Below are positions 1 through 9,541 of a stretch of DNA of 64,000 bases, in pieces; positions within the stretch are counted from its first letter, which is position 1; each line of letters opens with the position of its first letter. Source of the DNA: Trinickia mobilis. GTDB lineage: Bacteria > Pseudomonadota > Gammaproteobacteria > Burkholderiales > Burkholderiaceae. A model generated the notes under the pieces. It ran no database searches, was not told the DNA's origin, and saw only the letters and a list, made by a program, of their open reading frames with translations. The stretch lies in NCBI RefSeq assembly GCF_017315705.1, contig NZ_JAFLRF010000005.1:182293-246292 (forward strand), in the 5' to 3' direction. Position numbers and translations under genes: made by a program.

Positions 1-1494
1 GCCATTGCCGATGTGATACGGCAGCGACATCGACGTGTATCGAATCCGCGTCGGGAACATCTCCACGAGCATCGCCGCGATCGGGCCGTACACCATCGTC
101 ACCAGGATCACGAGGATCGTCAGGATCACGACCGTCATCGGCCAGTTCAACTGCGCCGGGTTGGCCTTCGCCGGGTAGCCGGCGCTCTTGAGCGTCGTAC
201 CGAGCGCCTTGTCGAACGCCTTGCCCTTGTCCTTCGCGTCGGCGGCCTTGCCGTCGTAGGTGTCGATCACCGTATCGCCAACCTTGATCTGCGCGAGCGA
301 ACCGGCCGGCGCCGCCACGTTCGTGTAGTTCAAGCCGGCCTTCGAGAGCGCGCCCTTCGCGATGTCGCACGAGCTCGTGAACTTCGCCGTGCCAACCGGG
401 TTGAACTGGAACGAGCACTCGTCAGGATTGGCGATGACCACGATCGGCGACTTCTGCGTCGCGGCTTCGAGCGCCGGGTTCGCGAAGTGCGTGAGCGCCT
501 TGAAGAGCGGGAAGTACACGAGCGCCGCGATCAGGCAGCCGGCCATGATGATCGGCTTGCGGCCGATCCGGTCCGACAGCGAGCCGAAGAACACGAAGAA
601 CGGCGTGCCGATCAACAGCGCCAGCGCGATCAGGATGTTGGCGCTCGTGCCGTCCACCTTCAGCGTCTGCGTCAGGAAGAAGAGCGCATAGAACTGGCCC
701 GTGTACCACACCACGGCCTGTCCGGCCGTCAAGCCGACCAGCGCCAGAATCACGATCTTCAGGTTCTTCCACTGGCCGAACGCTTCGGTCAGCGGCGCCT
801 TCGAGGTCTTGCCTTGCGACTTGATGCGCAGGAACGCCGGCGATTCGTTGAGCTGCAGCCGGATCCAGACGGACACCGCAAGCAGGATCAGTGACGCGAC
901 GAACGGCACGCGCCAGCCCCAGGTACCGAACGCTTCCTCGCCGATCGACGTGCGCACGCCTAGGATGACGAGCAGCGACAGGAACAGGCCGAGCGTCGCG
1001 GTCGTTTGGATCCACGACGTGTAGTAGCCGCGCCGGTTGGCCGGTGCGTGTTCGGCGACATAGGTCGCCGCACCGCCGTACTCGCCGCCGAGCGCGAGGC
1101 CCTGCAAGAGCCGCATCGCGATGAAGATCACCGGCGACGCGAAGCCGATCGCCGCATAGCCGGGCAGGAAGCCGACGATGAACGTCGACAGGCCCATGAT
1201 GACGATCGTGATCAGGAACGTGTACTTGCGGCCGACGAGGTCGCCGAGGCGTCCGAACACGATCGCGCCGAACGGCCGCACCGCGAAGCCGGCGGCGAAG
1301 CCGAGCAGCGTGAAGATGAACGCCGCGGTTGGGTTGACGCCGGAAAAGAAGCTCTTGCTGATGTAGATGGCCAGCGAGCCGGCCAGGTAGAAGTCGTACC
1401 ACTCGAAAACGGTGCCGAGCGACGAGGCGAAGATCACCCGCTTTTCGTCGCTTGTCATCGGCGCGTGCGAAATTTGACCGCCAACGGTTGCCAT
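1..1494 (-). CDS. MFS transporter, metabolite:H+ symporter (MHS) type, partial
   Basis: The window edge removes the 3' end; 498 codons are visible. It encodes an inner-membrane proton symporter of the MHS branch of the major facilitator superfamily, which moves organic acids, betaines or amino acids; the substrate cannot be read from the sequence. The ATG at 1494 follows a GGAGA ribosome site. Signatures seen are GTVFEWYDFYLAG (residues 27-39), GRLGDLVGRK (81-90), RLLQGLALGGEYGG (128-141) and the second-half loop GSLSDRIGRKP (304-314). A soluble stretch of about 110 residues (339-450) interrupts the helices of the second half; classical members of about 430 residues lack it. The next gene upstream is a two-component system that could regulate it, but nothing shows this directly. 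Confidence 0.9.
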   Translation of the reverse strand, partial: MATVGGQISHAPMTSDEKRVIFASSLGTVFEWYDFYLAGSLAIYISKSFFSGVNPTAAFIFTLLGFAAGFAVRPFGAIVFGRLGDLVGRKYTFLITIVIMGLSTFIVGFLPGYAAIGFASPVIFIAMRLLQGLALGGEYGGAATYVAEHAPANRRGYYTSWIQTTATLGLFLSLLVILGVRTSIGEEAFGTWGWRVPFVASLILLAVSVWIRLQLNESPAFLRIKSQGKTSKAPLTEAFGQWKNLKIVILALVGLTAGQAVVWYTGQFYALFFLTQTLKVDGTSANILIALALLIGTPFFVFFGSLSDRIGRKPIIMAGCLIAALVYFPLFKALTHFANPALEAATQKSPIVVIANPDECSFQFNPVGTAKFTSSCDIAKGALSKAGLNYTNVAAPAGSLAQIKVGDTVIDTYDGKAADAKDKGKAFDKALGTTLKSAGYPAKANPAQLNWPMTVVILTILVILVTMVYGPIAAMLVEMFPTRIRYTSMSLPYHIGNG

Positions 1495-1720
1495 GTGTTG
1501 TCTCCAATTTTGATATACGCGCAGGGAGCGCTGGGTAACGCGTCCCGTCGATGATTATTGGAGCGGAAACTTACGGCGCACTGACGCGAAATCTCAAAAT
1601 GGGGTCCGTTGCGTGAAGGTGCGATCTGCGTCGTTTTTCATCTAATTTCGTGTATTTTCTCAGCAACGTCGCCCATATGGGGTTTTTGCTGTGCTTGGCG
1701 GCAGGCGAAAACGGACGTGC

Positions 1721-3361
1721 TCAGGGTAAGTCCTGAATCGGCGCCGAGGTCCTCAAGCTGACTCGCACGAGTGTTCCGGCCAAGCGCGGCTCGGATTGAT
1801 AGACGTTGTCGTCGATTGTGAGCGCGCCGCCGTGCATCGTCGCGATCTCGCGGACGATCGCGAGCCCGAGCCCGCTGCCGTCGCCTTCGCGGCCCAGTAT
1901 CCGATAGAACCGCTCGAGCACCCGGGTGCGCTCGGCGGGCGGAATGCCCGGCCCGGTGTCTTCGACTTCGAGGTGCACTTCCTGATTCGGCCCGTCGAGC
2001 CGTACGCGAACCGTAATGCGGCCGCCTTCGGGCGTATAGCGGATCGCGTTGTCGAGCAGGTTCGACAACATCTCGCGCAGCATGACCGCATTGCCGTCCA
2101 CCGTGACCGGCGCGTCCGGCCCCTCGTAGCCGAGATCCATTTGCTTGGCGAGCGCGGGCTGCACCCAGTCGCGCACGGCGAGCCGCGCCAGCTCGGACAC
2201 CTCGACCGGCGCGAACGCCTGCCCTGACATCCGGTTCTCGGCGCGCGCGAGCGCGAGCAATTGCGTGACGAGGCGGGCGGCATGCTCCGAGCTCGTCGCG
2301 ATCTGTTCGAGCGAGCGACGCACCTCGGCCGACACGTCTTGCCGCAGCGCCAGTTCTGCCTGCGTGCGCAGGCCGGCGAGCGGCGTCTTCATCTGATGCG
2401 CGGCGTCCGCGATGAAGCGTTTTTGCAGCTCCATGTTCTGCGCGAGACGCGTGAGCAAGTCGTTGAACGAGGTGACGAGCGGCTCGATTTCGGGCGGCGC
2501 GCGCCGCGCTTCGAGCGGCGAAAGGTCGTCGAGCCGCCGCGCGCGCAGGTTCGATTGCAGCGCGGTGAGCGGCGCGAGGCCGCGCGACAGCCCGAACCAG
2601 ACGAGGACGATCGCAAGCGGCAGGATCACGAACTGCGGGAGGATCACGCCTTTGATGATGTCGTTGGCGAGTTGGCTGCGCTTGTCGAGCGTCTCGGCCA
2701 CCTGCACGAGCACGGGCGCGCCGCAGCCCGCCCCGTGGGTGCGGGCCAGGAAGTCCTCGCAGGGGGACTGCGCGCCGGATGCGTGCGGAAACTCGACGGT
2801 CGTGTAGGCGACGCGGATGTCGTTGCCGTGCAGCATGTCGTCGCGGAACTCGACGATGCCCGGCTGCGGGCGGTCGTCTTCGTGCGGCAGCGGCAGGTCG
2901 GCATCGCCGCCGACCAGCTCGCCGCGCGTGCCGAGCACCTGGTAGTAGAGCTTGTCGACGTTGTCGGCGGAGAGGAAGTCGCGCGTCGACGCGGGCAGCG
3001 ACAGCTCGGCCACGCCGTTGACGGGCTGGATCTGCCGGGCGAGCACATACACGTCGGTTTCGAGCGCGCGGTCGAACGGGCCGTTGGCGATCGTCTTCGC
3101 GACGAGATACGTGACGGCGATGCTCATCGGCCACAGCAGCAAGAGCGGCGCGAGCATCCAGTCGAGAATCTCGCCGAAGAGCGAGCGCGGGCGCGCTTGC
3201 TCTTCGGCCTCGGTTTCGTCGGGCGGCGCGAACGGGTTCGCGTAGGTGGCGTCGCGGAGCTCGTCGGGATCCGCCGCGCGCGCGGCCGCAGGCTCCAGCG
3301 GCGGGAGCGCCGGACGCTCTGCGGGTGCCGCGGCGCGCTCCGCGGAAGCTGGGGAGGCCAT
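1721..3361 (-). CDS. sensor histidine kinase, TctE-like
   Basis: A 546-residue membrane sensor kinase that should phosphorylate the response regulator encoded just upstream. The first 60 residues are Ala/Pro/Glu-rich. The first membrane helix (about 68-90) and second (about 239-258) bracket a periplasmic domain of about 150 residues with two cysteines (201 and 213), resembling the 2CSK_N sensor domain of TctE-type kinases. A HAMP-like linker is followed by the phosphoacceptor H322 in ADAAHQMKTPLAG. N (NLLDNAIRYTPEGG), G1 (DTGPGIP) and G2 (GSGLGLAIV) boxes are all present, so it should be catalytically intact. It starts 9 bases after the regulator stop, so the two are one operon. The stimulus is unknown; tricarboxylate sensing is only a guess from family resemblance. 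Confidence 0.88.
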   Translation of the reverse strand: MASPASAERAAAPAERPALPPLEPAAARAADPDELRDATYANPFAPPDETEAEEQARPRSLFGEILDWMLAPLLLLWPMSIAVTYLVAKTIANGPFDRALETDVYVLARQIQPVNGVAELSLPASTRDFLSADNVDKLYYQVLGTRGELVGGDADLPLPHEDDRPQPGIVEFRDDMLHGNDIRVAYTTVEFPHASGAQSPCEDFLARTHGAGCGAPVLVQVAETLDKRSQLANDIIKGVILPQFVILPLAIVLVWFGLSRGLAPLTALQSNLRARRLDDLSPLEARRAPPEIEPLVTSFNDLLTRLAQNMELQKRFIADAAHQMKTPLAGLRTQAELALRQDVSAEVRRSLEQIATSSEHAARLVTQLLALARAENRMSGQAFAPVEVSELARLAVRDWVQPALAKQMDLGYEGPDAPVTVDGNAVMLREMLSNLLDNAIRYTPEGGRITVRVRLDGPNQEVHLEVEDTGPGIPPAERTRVLERFYRILGREGDGSGLGLAIVREIATMHGGALTIDDNVYQSEPRLAGTLVRVSLRTSAPIQDLP

Positions 3362-3370
3362 GTGACGCCT

Positions 3371-4123
3371 CTACTTGGACGAGTGATTCGCCGGCGACTT
3401 GGCCAAGCCGTTCGAGGCCGCGTCCGAAGCGCCGGATGACGGTGCCGCGGCCGCCGGCGCGGCTTTCTCGAGGCAGTAGCCGAGGCCGCGCACGGTGATG
3501 ATGCGCACGCCGCTCGGCTCGATCTTCTTGCGCAGCCGGTGCACGTAGACTTCGATCGCGTTGTTGCTGACTTCCTCGCCCCATTCGCAGAGATGGTCGA
3601 CGAGCTGTTCCTTCGACACGAGCCTGCCGATCCGTTGCAGCAGCACTTCGAGCAAGCCGAGCTCGCGCGCGGAAAGGTCGATCACCTGATCGTTCACGGT
3701 CGCGATGCGGCCGACCTGGTCGAACGCGAGCGAGCCGTGCCGCACGACAGTCGGCCCGCCGCCCGCGCCGCGGCGCGTGAGCGCGCGCACGCGCGCTTCG
3801 AGCTCGTTCAAGTCGAACGGTTTTGCCATGTAGTCGTCGGCGCCGAGGTCGAGGCCTTTCACGCGTTCGTCGACGCTGTCGGCGGCGGTGAGGATCAGCA
3901 CCGGCAGGTTCGAATTGCGCGCGCGCAGCCGGCGCAGCACTTCGAGGCCCGACAGCCGCGGCAGCCCGAGATCGAGGATCAGCAGGTCGAAGGTTTGCAC
4001 CGAGAGAGCGGCGTCGGCTTCGGCGCCGCCCTTCACGTGATCGACGGCATAGCCCGATTGGCGGAGTGATCTGACGAGACCGTCCGCGAGTATGCTGTCA
4101 TCTTCTGCAATGAGAATTCGCAT
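3371..4123 (-). CDS. OmpR-family response regulator, TctD-like
   Basis: A 250-residue DNA-binding response regulator, first gene of a two-gene operon with the sensor kinase downstream. The receiver domain (residues 1-115) has the acidic pair ED at 7-8 and the phosphoacceptor D51 in [12 protein letters not shown]. The winged-helix domain (about 125-220) ends with the usual [13 protein letters not shown] and RGLGYCLE signature. The C-terminal 25 residues are an Ala/Ser-rich tail. The open frame continues upstream to 4291, but MRILIAEDD at 4123 is the normal start of this family and the extension is low complexity. It diverges from recA, leaving a shared intergenic region of about 270 bases. Confidence 0.88.
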   Translation of the reverse strand: MRILIAEDDSILADGLVRSLRQSGYAVDHVKGGAEADAALSVQTFDLLILDLGLPRLSGLEVLRRLRARNSNLPVLILTAADSVDERVKGLDLGADDYMAKPFDLNELEARVRALTRRGAGGGPTVVRHGSLAFDQVGRIATVNDQVIDLSARELGLLEVLLQRIGRLVSKEQLVDHLCEWGEEVSNNAIEVYVHRLRKKIEPSGVRIITVRGLGYCLEKAAPAAAAPSSGASDAASNGLAKSPANHSSK

Positions 4124-4290
4124 GATGTGCCGCTGCCGCGTTGCAGTCACCGCGGCACCGCGCTGTGCCACAGCTTTGCCCGGCGCACGGCGGTCTCCGA
4201 ATATCGTGTGGTTTTGGCTGTCCGATCGTACCCGGTTGTCAATACGCAAAGGCGATGCAGATGCGCGTTGGCTCGGGCTTGCAAAAACCA

Positions 4291-4306
4291 CTGTTTTTTT
4301 ATACAG
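4291..4306 (+). promoter_or_regulatory. LexA (SOS) box upstream of recA
   Basis: The sequence CTGTTTTTTTATACAG is a perfect CTGT-N8-ACAG match to the proteobacterial LexA operator, with the typical A/T-only spacer. It lies 90 bases before the recA start, where a damage-inducible promoter is expected. LexA should repress recA here until DNA damage. Confidence 0.85.
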
Positions 4307-4396
4307 TGTCTGCGTTTCGTGCGCTGGTTTGGCGGTATGCCGCTCAAGGCTTGCGCACCCACCTCAGACGCCGTTCATCATAGCAAAGGACGATTC

Positions 4397-5470
4397 ATGG
4401 AAGAAAGCAAGAAAGGCTCGGCTGGACTGACTGCTGAAAAGAGCAAGGCACTCGCTGCGGCGCTCGCGCAGATCGAAAAGCAGTTCGGCAAGGGGTCGGT
4501 CATGCGGCTCGGCGACGGCGAGGTGGCCGAAGATATTCAAGTCGTGTCGACGGGCTCGCTCGGTCTCGATATCGCGCTCGGCGTCGGCGGCCTGCCGCGT
4601 GGCCGCGTGGTCGAAATCTACGGGCCGGAATCGTCGGGCAAGACCACGCTGACGCTGCAAGTCATCGCCGAAATGCAGAAGCTCGGCGGCACCGCGGCGT
4701 TCATCGACGCGGAACACGCGCTCGACATCAACTATGCCAGCAAGCTTGGCGTGAACGTGTCCGATCTGCTGGTCTCGCAGCCGGATACGGGCGAACAGGC
4801 GCTGGAAATTGCCGACGCGCTGGTGCGCTCGGGCTCGATCGACATGATCGTGATCGACTCGGTCGCGGCGCTCGTGCCGAAGGCCGAAATCGAAGGCGAG
4901 ATGGGCGATTCTCTGCCGGGTCTGCAAGCGCGCCTGATGTCGCAGGCGCTGCGCAAGCTCACCGGCACGATCAAGCGCACGAACTGCCTCGTGATCTTCA
5001 TCAACCAGATCCGCATGAAGATCGGCGTGATGTTCGGCAACCCGGAAACCACCACGGGCGGCAACGCGCTGAAATTCTACGCGTCGGTGCGACTCGACAT
5101 CCGCCGCGTCGGTTCGATCAAGAAGAACGACGAAGTGATCGGCAACGAAACGCGCGTGAAGGTCGTCAAGAACAAGGTGGCGCCGCCGTTCCGCGAAGCG
5201 ATCTTCGATATTCTTTATGGCGAAGGCATTTCGCGCCAAGGCGAAGTCATCGATCTCGGCGTGCAGGCGAAGATCGTCGACAAGGCGGGTGCGTGGTACA
5301 GCTATAACGGCGAGCGCATCGGCCAGGGCAAGGACAACGCACGCGAATTCCTGCGCGAGAATCCCGATATCGCGCTCGAAATCGAAAACCGCATCCGCGA
5401 GTCGCTTGGCGTGAACGCGATGCCGGCGGGCGCTGCGGAAGGCGCCGAAGTCGCGGACGAAAAGGAGTAA
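4397..5470 (+). CDS. recA: recombinase RecA
   Basis: A 357-residue RecA, the ATP-dependent strand-exchange protein of homologous recombination and co-protease for LexA cleavage. The Walker A motif GPESSGKT is at residues 76-83, followed by the Walker B region [10 protein letters not shown] and the L2 loop with [12 protein letters not shown]. The acidic tail ends in EVADEKE. The reading frame is open well upstream, but MEESKKG at 4397 follows AAAGGA with correct spacing and gives the standard length. The LexA box lies 90 bases upstream, and recX follows after 7 bases, the common recA-recX pairing. Confidence 0.98.
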   Translation: MEESKKGSAGLTAEKSKALAAALAQIEKQFGKGSVMRLGDGEVAEDIQVVSTGSLGLDIALGVGGLPRGRVVEIYGPESSGKTTLTLQVIAEMQKLGGTAAFIDAEHALDINYASKLGVNVSDLLVSQPDTGEQALEIADALVRSGSIDMIVIDSVAALVPKAEIEGEMGDSLPGLQARLMSQALRKLTGTIKRTNCLVIFINQIRMKIGVMFGNPETTTGGNALKFYASVRLDIRRVGSIKKNDEVIGNETRVKVVKNKVAPPFREAIFDILYGEGISRQGEVIDLGVQAKIVDKAGAWYSYNGERIGQGKDNAREFLRENPDIALEIENRIRESLGVNAMPAGAAEGAEVADEKE

Positions 5471-5477
5471 GCATCGC

Positions 5478-6140
5478 GTGATGCGCAAGGGCCGGGCGGC
5501 GTCGAATGCAGGGCGCGGTAGAGCAGGGCGCGAAGCGACCGGCGACTCGGCTGGCCCTGGCCCCCGTGATGGTTCCGACGCGGCGAATACTGGGCCCGCA
5601 ACCGGTCAAGCGACTGAAAGCACCTATACGCGTTCGCGTCGAGAGCCTTCTGCCTCATCTGATCAGTCTTCCGGGCGTTCGAAGAAGCCCGCCCGCTCTT
5701 TGAAGGCTCGCGCCCTCGACTATCTGTCGCGACGCGAATACAGCCGCTCCGAGCTTTCGCGCAAGCTCGCCCCCTTTGCCGAAGAGGCAGACGCGCTCGA
5801 AACGCTGCTCGATTCGCTCGAGAGCGAAGGCTGGCTATCCGATTCGCGCTTTGCCGAAAGCCTCGTGCATCGCCGCGCGGCGCGCATGGGCACGAGCCGG
5901 ATCGTCGGCGAACTGCGGCGCCACGCGGTGGGCGACGCCTTGATCGAAGAAGTCGGCGCGCAACTTCGCGAAACCGAGCTGGCTCGCGCGCAAGCCGTCT
6001 GGCGCAAGAAGTACGGACAGTGTCCCGAGACGCCGGCCGAGCGCGCAAAGCAGGCGCGCTTTTTGGCCATGCGCGGTTTCTCCCGCGCGACGATCGTCAA
6101 AATCCTGAAGGGTGACGACGACGAATGGGACGACGAGTAA
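5478..6140 (+). CDS. recX: regulatory protein RecX
   Basis: RecX binds RecA filaments and limits their growth. The protein is 220 residues; the recognisable RecX domain starts near residue 73 (ARALDYLSRREYSRSELSRKL) and holds the three-helix repeats, ending in an acidic GDDDEWDDE tail. The first 70 residues are a basic, Ser/Gly-rich extension common to Burkholderia-type RecX. The GTG at 5478 is ten bases from the AAGGAG at the end of recA; an ATG directly follows at 5481 and could be used instead. Co-transcribed with recA. Confidence 0.92.
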   Translation: MMRKGRAASNAGRGRAGREATGDSAGPGPRDGSDAANTGPATGQATESTYTRSRREPSASSDQSSGRSKKPARSLKARALDYLSRREYSRSELSRKLAPFAEEADALETLLDSLESEGWLSDSRFAESLVHRRAARMGTSRIVGELRRHAVGDALIEEVGAQLRETELARAQAVWRKKYGQCPETPAERAKQARFLAMRGFSRATIVKILKGDDDEWDDE

Positions 6141-6323
6141 CGGGGGCGTGTAATTGCGACCTGTGACGTGGGCGTCCTACACCGACGCATAACTGGGACG
6201 ACCAACGGCGGCGCGTCAATGCGGCGCGTAACCGCGACGACTAACGGTTGCGATCGGTGCAACCGTCCGTACCCGCCACGGCCTCGGCTTATGGGGACCT
6301 CGGTCTATCACAAATACCCAGTA

Positions 6324-6332
6324 TGCTAAAAT
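6324..6332 (+). promoter_or_regulatory. extended -10 promoter element for the DUF2889 gene
   Basis: TGCTAAAAT reads as an extended -10 hexamer (TAAAAT preceded by TGN) in an AT-rich patch 34 bases before the next start codon. No clear -35 is visible. Confidence 0.4.
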
Positions 6333-6366
6333 TCGCGGGTTTTCCCACTCAGCCGTTTCCTCTCGC

Positions 6367-7041
6367 ATGCCGCTTTCCCCGCCCGTGTCGCGCAAGTTGC
6401 GCCATCGCCGCGCAATTCGAGCGGAAGCGTTCGAGCGTGAAGACGGCTTGTGGGACATCGAGGCGTGCTTGACCGACCACAAGCCGCGTGACGTGGCGCT
6501 TGCGCCCGGTGTCCGGCCCAACGGCCTGCCGATCCATGAACTCTGGCTTCGCATCACGATCGATCGCAAGCTCAACGTCGTCGACGCCGAAGCGTCGTCC
6601 GACTGGGTGCCCTATCCCGGTCACTGCGAAGCCGCCAATCCCGCCTATCGCGCCCTCATCGGGCTTAACCTGTTGCAGAATTTCCGTCGCGAAGCGAACC
6701 GTCTCCTGGGCGGTACCGCGGGATGCACGCACCTCACCGAACTATGCGCCGTCCTGCCGACCGCTGCGATTCAGGCCTTCGCGGGTGACGTCTGGAACAC
6801 GCGCGGCGATTCGCCGGATGAGGCAAGCCAGCACGGCACGAGCGACGCCGCGAACGCCAAGCCGCCGTTTCAGCTCGATCGCTGTCAGGCTTTGCGGTTC
6901 GACGGCGAAGCGGTACGCCAGTTTTATCCCCGCTGGTACGGCCAAGCGCCGCGCGCAGCCGAACGCCGCGATGCGGCGCTAGCTGCCGGCAGCGGAGAAG
7001 GCAGCACAGATACCAAAGTCGAGGCGCTCGCCTCGAAATAA
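6367..7041 (+). CDS. DUF2889 domain protein
   Basis: A 224-residue cytoplasmic protein whose first about 180 residues match my recollection of DUF2889: RKLRHRRAIRAEAFEREDGLWDIE start, then LTDHKP, PIHELWLRITID and GCTHLTEL. The family is of unknown biochemical role. No signal peptide or membrane helix is visible. In related genomes it sits between recX and sucC, as here. The C-terminal 45 residues are low complexity and probably disordered. Confidence 0.8.
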   Translation: MPLSPPVSRKLRHRRAIRAEAFEREDGLWDIEACLTDHKPRDVALAPGVRPNGLPIHELWLRITIDRKLNVVDAEASSDWVPYPGHCEAANPAYRALIGLNLLQNFRREANRLLGGTAGCTHLTELCAVLPTAAIQAFAGDVWNTRGDSPDEASQHGTSDAANAKPPFQLDRCQALRFDGEAVRQFYPRWYGQAPRAAERRDAALAAGSGEGSTDTKVEALASK

Positions 7042-7091
7042 AATTAGCGTAATCGAAGTTCAATCCCACTCTCAGACTGAAGGAATCACGC

Positions 7092-8258
7092 ATGAAGATT
7101 CACGAGTACCAGGGTAAGGAAATCCTGCGGAAATTCGGGGTCGCGGTACCGCGCGGCAAGCCGGTGTTCTCGGTGGAAGATGCGGTCAAGGCCGCTGAAG
7201 AGTTGGGCGGCCCGGTGTGGGTCGTCAAGGCTCAGATCCACGCGGGCGGACGTGGCAAGGGCGGCGGCGTGAAGGTCGCCAAGTCGCTGGATCAGGTGCG
7301 TGAATATGCGAACCAGATCCTCGGCATGCAGCTCGTCACGCACCAGACCAGCCCGGAAGGCCAGAGGGTAAATCGTCTCTTGATCGAAGAAGGCGCCGAC
7401 ATCAAGAAGGAGCTGTACGTTGGCCTCGTGATCGATCGCGTGTCGCAGAAGGTCGTCGTGATGGCTTCGAGCGAAGGCGGGATGGACATCGAAGAAGTCG
7501 CCGCGAAGACGCCGGAGGCGATCCACAAGGTGGCAGTCGACCCGTCGAAGGGCCTGCTGGATTCGGAAGCCGACGATCTCGCGAAGAAGATCGGCGTGCC
7601 CGACGCCTCGATCCCGCAAGCGCGCGCGATCCTGCAAGGCCTCTACAAGGCCACGTGGGAAACCGACGCATCGCTCGCCGAAATCAATCCGCTGATCCTG
7701 ACGGGCGACGGCAAGGTGATCGCACTCGACGCCAAGTTCAACTTCGATTCGAACGCGCTCTTCCGTCATCCGGAAATCGTCGCGTACCGCGATCTGGACG
7801 AAGAGGATCCGGCTGAAATCGAAGCGTCGAAGTTCGACCTCGCGTACATCTCGCTCGACGGCAACATCGGCTGCCTCGTGAACGGCGCCGGCCTCGCGAT
7901 GGCGACGATGGACACCATCAAGCTGTTCGGCGGCGAGCCGGCCAACTTCCTCGACGTCGGCGGCGGCGCGACGACCGAGAAAGTGACCGAAGCGTTCAAG
8001 CTGATGCTCAAGAACCCGGGCCTGAAGGCGATCCTCGTGAACATCTTCGGCGGCATCATGCGCTGCGACGTGATCGCGGAAGGCGTAATCGCCGGTTCGA
8101 AGGCGGTGAACCTGAACGTGCCGCTCGTCGTGCGCATGAAGGGCACCAACGAAGACCTGGGCAAGAAGATGCTCGCCGAGTCCGGCCTGCCGATCATTTC
8201 GGCGGACAGCATGGAAGAAGCGGCGCAGAAGGTCGTCGCGGCTGCCGCGGGCAAATAA
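7092..8258 (+). CDS. sucC: succinyl-CoA synthetase (ADP-forming) beta subunit
   Basis: Beta chain of the TCA-cycle enzyme that couples succinyl-CoA cleavage to nucleotide phosphorylation. It is 388 residues, full length. The N-terminal ATP-grasp domain begins [17 protein letters not shown] and includes [16 protein letters not shown]. The C-terminal CoA-ligase domain carries [15 protein letters not shown] and [21 protein letters not shown] places a good ribosome site before the ATG. It pairs with sucD, from which it is separated by a 214-base gap holding a GC-rich repeat; in most genomes the two genes nearly touch. Confidence 0.97.
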   Translation: MKIHEYQGKEILRKFGVAVPRGKPVFSVEDAVKAAEELGGPVWVVKAQIHAGGRGKGGGVKVAKSLDQVREYANQILGMQLVTHQTSPEGQRVNRLLIEEGADIKKELYVGLVIDRVSQKVVVMASSEGGMDIEEVAAKTPEAIHKVAVDPSKGLLDSEADDLAKKIGVPDASIPQARAILQGLYKATWETDASLAEINPLILTGDGKVIALDAKFNFDSNALFRHPEIVAYRDLDEEDPAEIEASKFDLAYISLDGNIGCLVNGAGLAMATMDTIKLFGGEPANFLDVGGGATTEKVTEAFKLMLKNPGLKAILVNIFGGIMRCDVIAEGVIAGSKAVNLNVPLVVRMKGTNEDLGKKMLAESGLPIISADSMEEAAQKVVAAAAGK

Positions 8259-8277
8259 GGGCGCTTCCAAGAAAACG

Positions 8278-8372
8278 CCGGGCCGCCCCAAGTTTTCCGC
8301 CCCGGAGGAAGTCCCCTTGGGGGATTGACCCACTCGGGGGGCTTGGCGCGCAGCGCCAGGTTTGGGGGCGCC
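8278..8372 (+). repeat. GC-rich intergenic repeat between sucC and sucD
   Basis: The block begins GCCGGGCCGCCCCAAG, an exact 16-base match to the outer end of the repeat at 54220-54354, and contains further C/G-run palindromes (CCCCTTGGGG, ACTCGGGGGGC, TTGGCGCGCAGCGCCA). It is a divergent member of the dispersed family described at 60703. Here it does not form a clean coupled mini-ORF. It occupies most of the sucC-sucD spacer. Confidence 0.65.
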
Positions 8373-8472
8373 TTAATGGATACGCATGGCGGCGCGAGTG
8401 CGTCCGCGTCGGAGGGCTCAAGGCCGCGACGAGGACGCAGCAACGCGAGGCCAAACGAACAGAGGTCAATAC

Positions 8473-9354
8473 ATGTCGATTCTGATCAACAAAGACACCA
8501 AGGTCATCACGCAGGGCATCACCGGCAAGACCGGCCAGTTCCACACGCGCGCATGCCGCGAATACGCGAACGGCCGCGAAGCGTACGTCGCGGGCGTGAA
8601 CCCGAAGAAGGCCGGCGAAGATTTCGAAGGCATTCCGATCTACGCGAGCGTCAAGGAAGCGAAGGCTGAAACGGGCGCGACCGTGTCGGTCATCTACGTG
8701 CCGCCGGCAGGCGCCGCTGCGGCGATCTGGGAAGCGGTGGAAGCCGATCTCGATCTCGCGATCTGCATCACCGAAGGCATTCCGGTTCGCGACATGATCG
8801 AAGTGCGCGACCGCATGCGCCGCGAAAACCGCAAGACGCTCTTGCTCGGACCGAACTGCCCGGGCACGATCACGCCGGACGAGCTCAAGATCGGCATCAT
8901 GCCGGGCCACATCCACCGCAAGGGCCGCATCGGCGTCGTGTCGCGTTCGGGCACGCTGACGTATGAAGCCGTGGCGCAACTGACGGCGCTCGGCCTCGGC
9001 CAATCGTCGGCGGTCGGCATCGGCGGCGACCCGATCAATGGCCTCAAGCACATCGACGTGATGAAGATGTTCAACGACGATCCGGATACGGACGCCGTCA
9101 TCATGATCGGCGAAATCGGCGGCCCGGACGAAGCGAACGCGGCGTACTGGATCAAGGACAACATGAAGAAGCCGGTGGTCGGCTTCATCGCGGGCGTGAC
9201 GGCGCCTCCGGGCAAGCGCATGGGCCACGCCGGCGCGCTGATCTCGGGCGGTGCCGATACGGCCGATGCGAAGCTCGAAATCATGGACGGCTGCGGCATC
9301 AAGGTGACGCGCAACCCGTCGGAAATGGGCCGCCTGTTGAAGTCGATTCTGTAA
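8473..9354 (+). CDS. sucD: succinyl-CoA synthetase alpha subunit
   Basis: Alpha chain of succinyl-CoA synthetase, 293 residues, full length. The CoA-binding Rossmann domain starts [21 protein letters not shown]; the phospho-histidine is H252 in [21 protein letters not shown] is the conserved P-loop-like segment. The open frame runs 87 bases further upstream through the repeat, but ATG 8473 gives the normal N-terminus and follows AGAGG. A strong terminator follows at 9392. Confidence 0.97.
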   Translation: MSILINKDTKVITQGITGKTGQFHTRACREYANGREAYVAGVNPKKAGEDFEGIPIYASVKEAKAETGATVSVIYVPPAGAAAAIWEAVEADLDLAICITEGIPVRDMIEVRDRMRRENRKTLLLGPNCPGTITPDELKIGIMPGHIHRKGRIGVVSRSGTLTYEAVAQLTALGLGQSSAVGIGGDPINGLKHIDVMKMFNDDPDTDAVIMIGEIGGPDEANAAYWIKDNMKKPVVGFIAGVTAPPGKRMGHAGALISGGADTADAKLEIMDGCGIKVTRNPSEMGRLLKSIL

Positions 9355-9391
9355 TCGACAGCCGTCCCAAGACGGGACTCAAGCCTCAAGC

Positions 9392-9419
9392 AAAAAACGC
9401 CGGTTCGCCGGCGTTTTTT
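9392..9419 (+). terminator. intrinsic terminator after sucD
   Basis: A perfect 12-base stem (AAAAAACGCCGG / CCGGCGTTTTTT) closes on a TTCG tetraloop and ends in a T-run, 37 bases after the sucD stop. A-run and T-run make it bidirectional in form. Confidence 0.92.
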
Positions 9420-9457
9420 GTTATTCTTGCGAAATCCTTTCGTAAGATGGCGGACCC

Positions 9458-9492
9458 GAAGCGAGGGAGCAAACATTGCTTCCTCGCTTTTT
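9458..9492 (+). terminator. terminator-like hairpin in the terC leader
   Basis: GAAGCGAGGGAGCAA pairs with TTGCTTCCTCGCTT across a 3-base ACA loop, with one G-T wobble, and is followed by TTTTTC. It lies between the sucD terminator and the terC start, about 50 bases before the gene, so it could be a second terminator or an attenuator in the terC leader. I could not recognise a yybP-ykoY manganese riboswitch in front of it. Confidence 0.6.
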
Positions 9493-9541
9493 CGTTGGCC
9501 GCTTGATCGTCGCCGGCAGGCGGCATTTTTACCGACTCTCC

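Noticed and set aside
1638..3584. A 648-codon minus-strand open frame over the sensor kinase
   Set aside because: It is Arg/Ala-rich with no family resemblance and overlaps a kinase with all catalytic boxes in another frame; it is an artefact of high GC content.
9476..9541. N-terminal extension of the TerC protein
   Set aside because: The extension lies in the terminator-like hairpin and does not resemble TerC starts; ATG 9542 fits the family.
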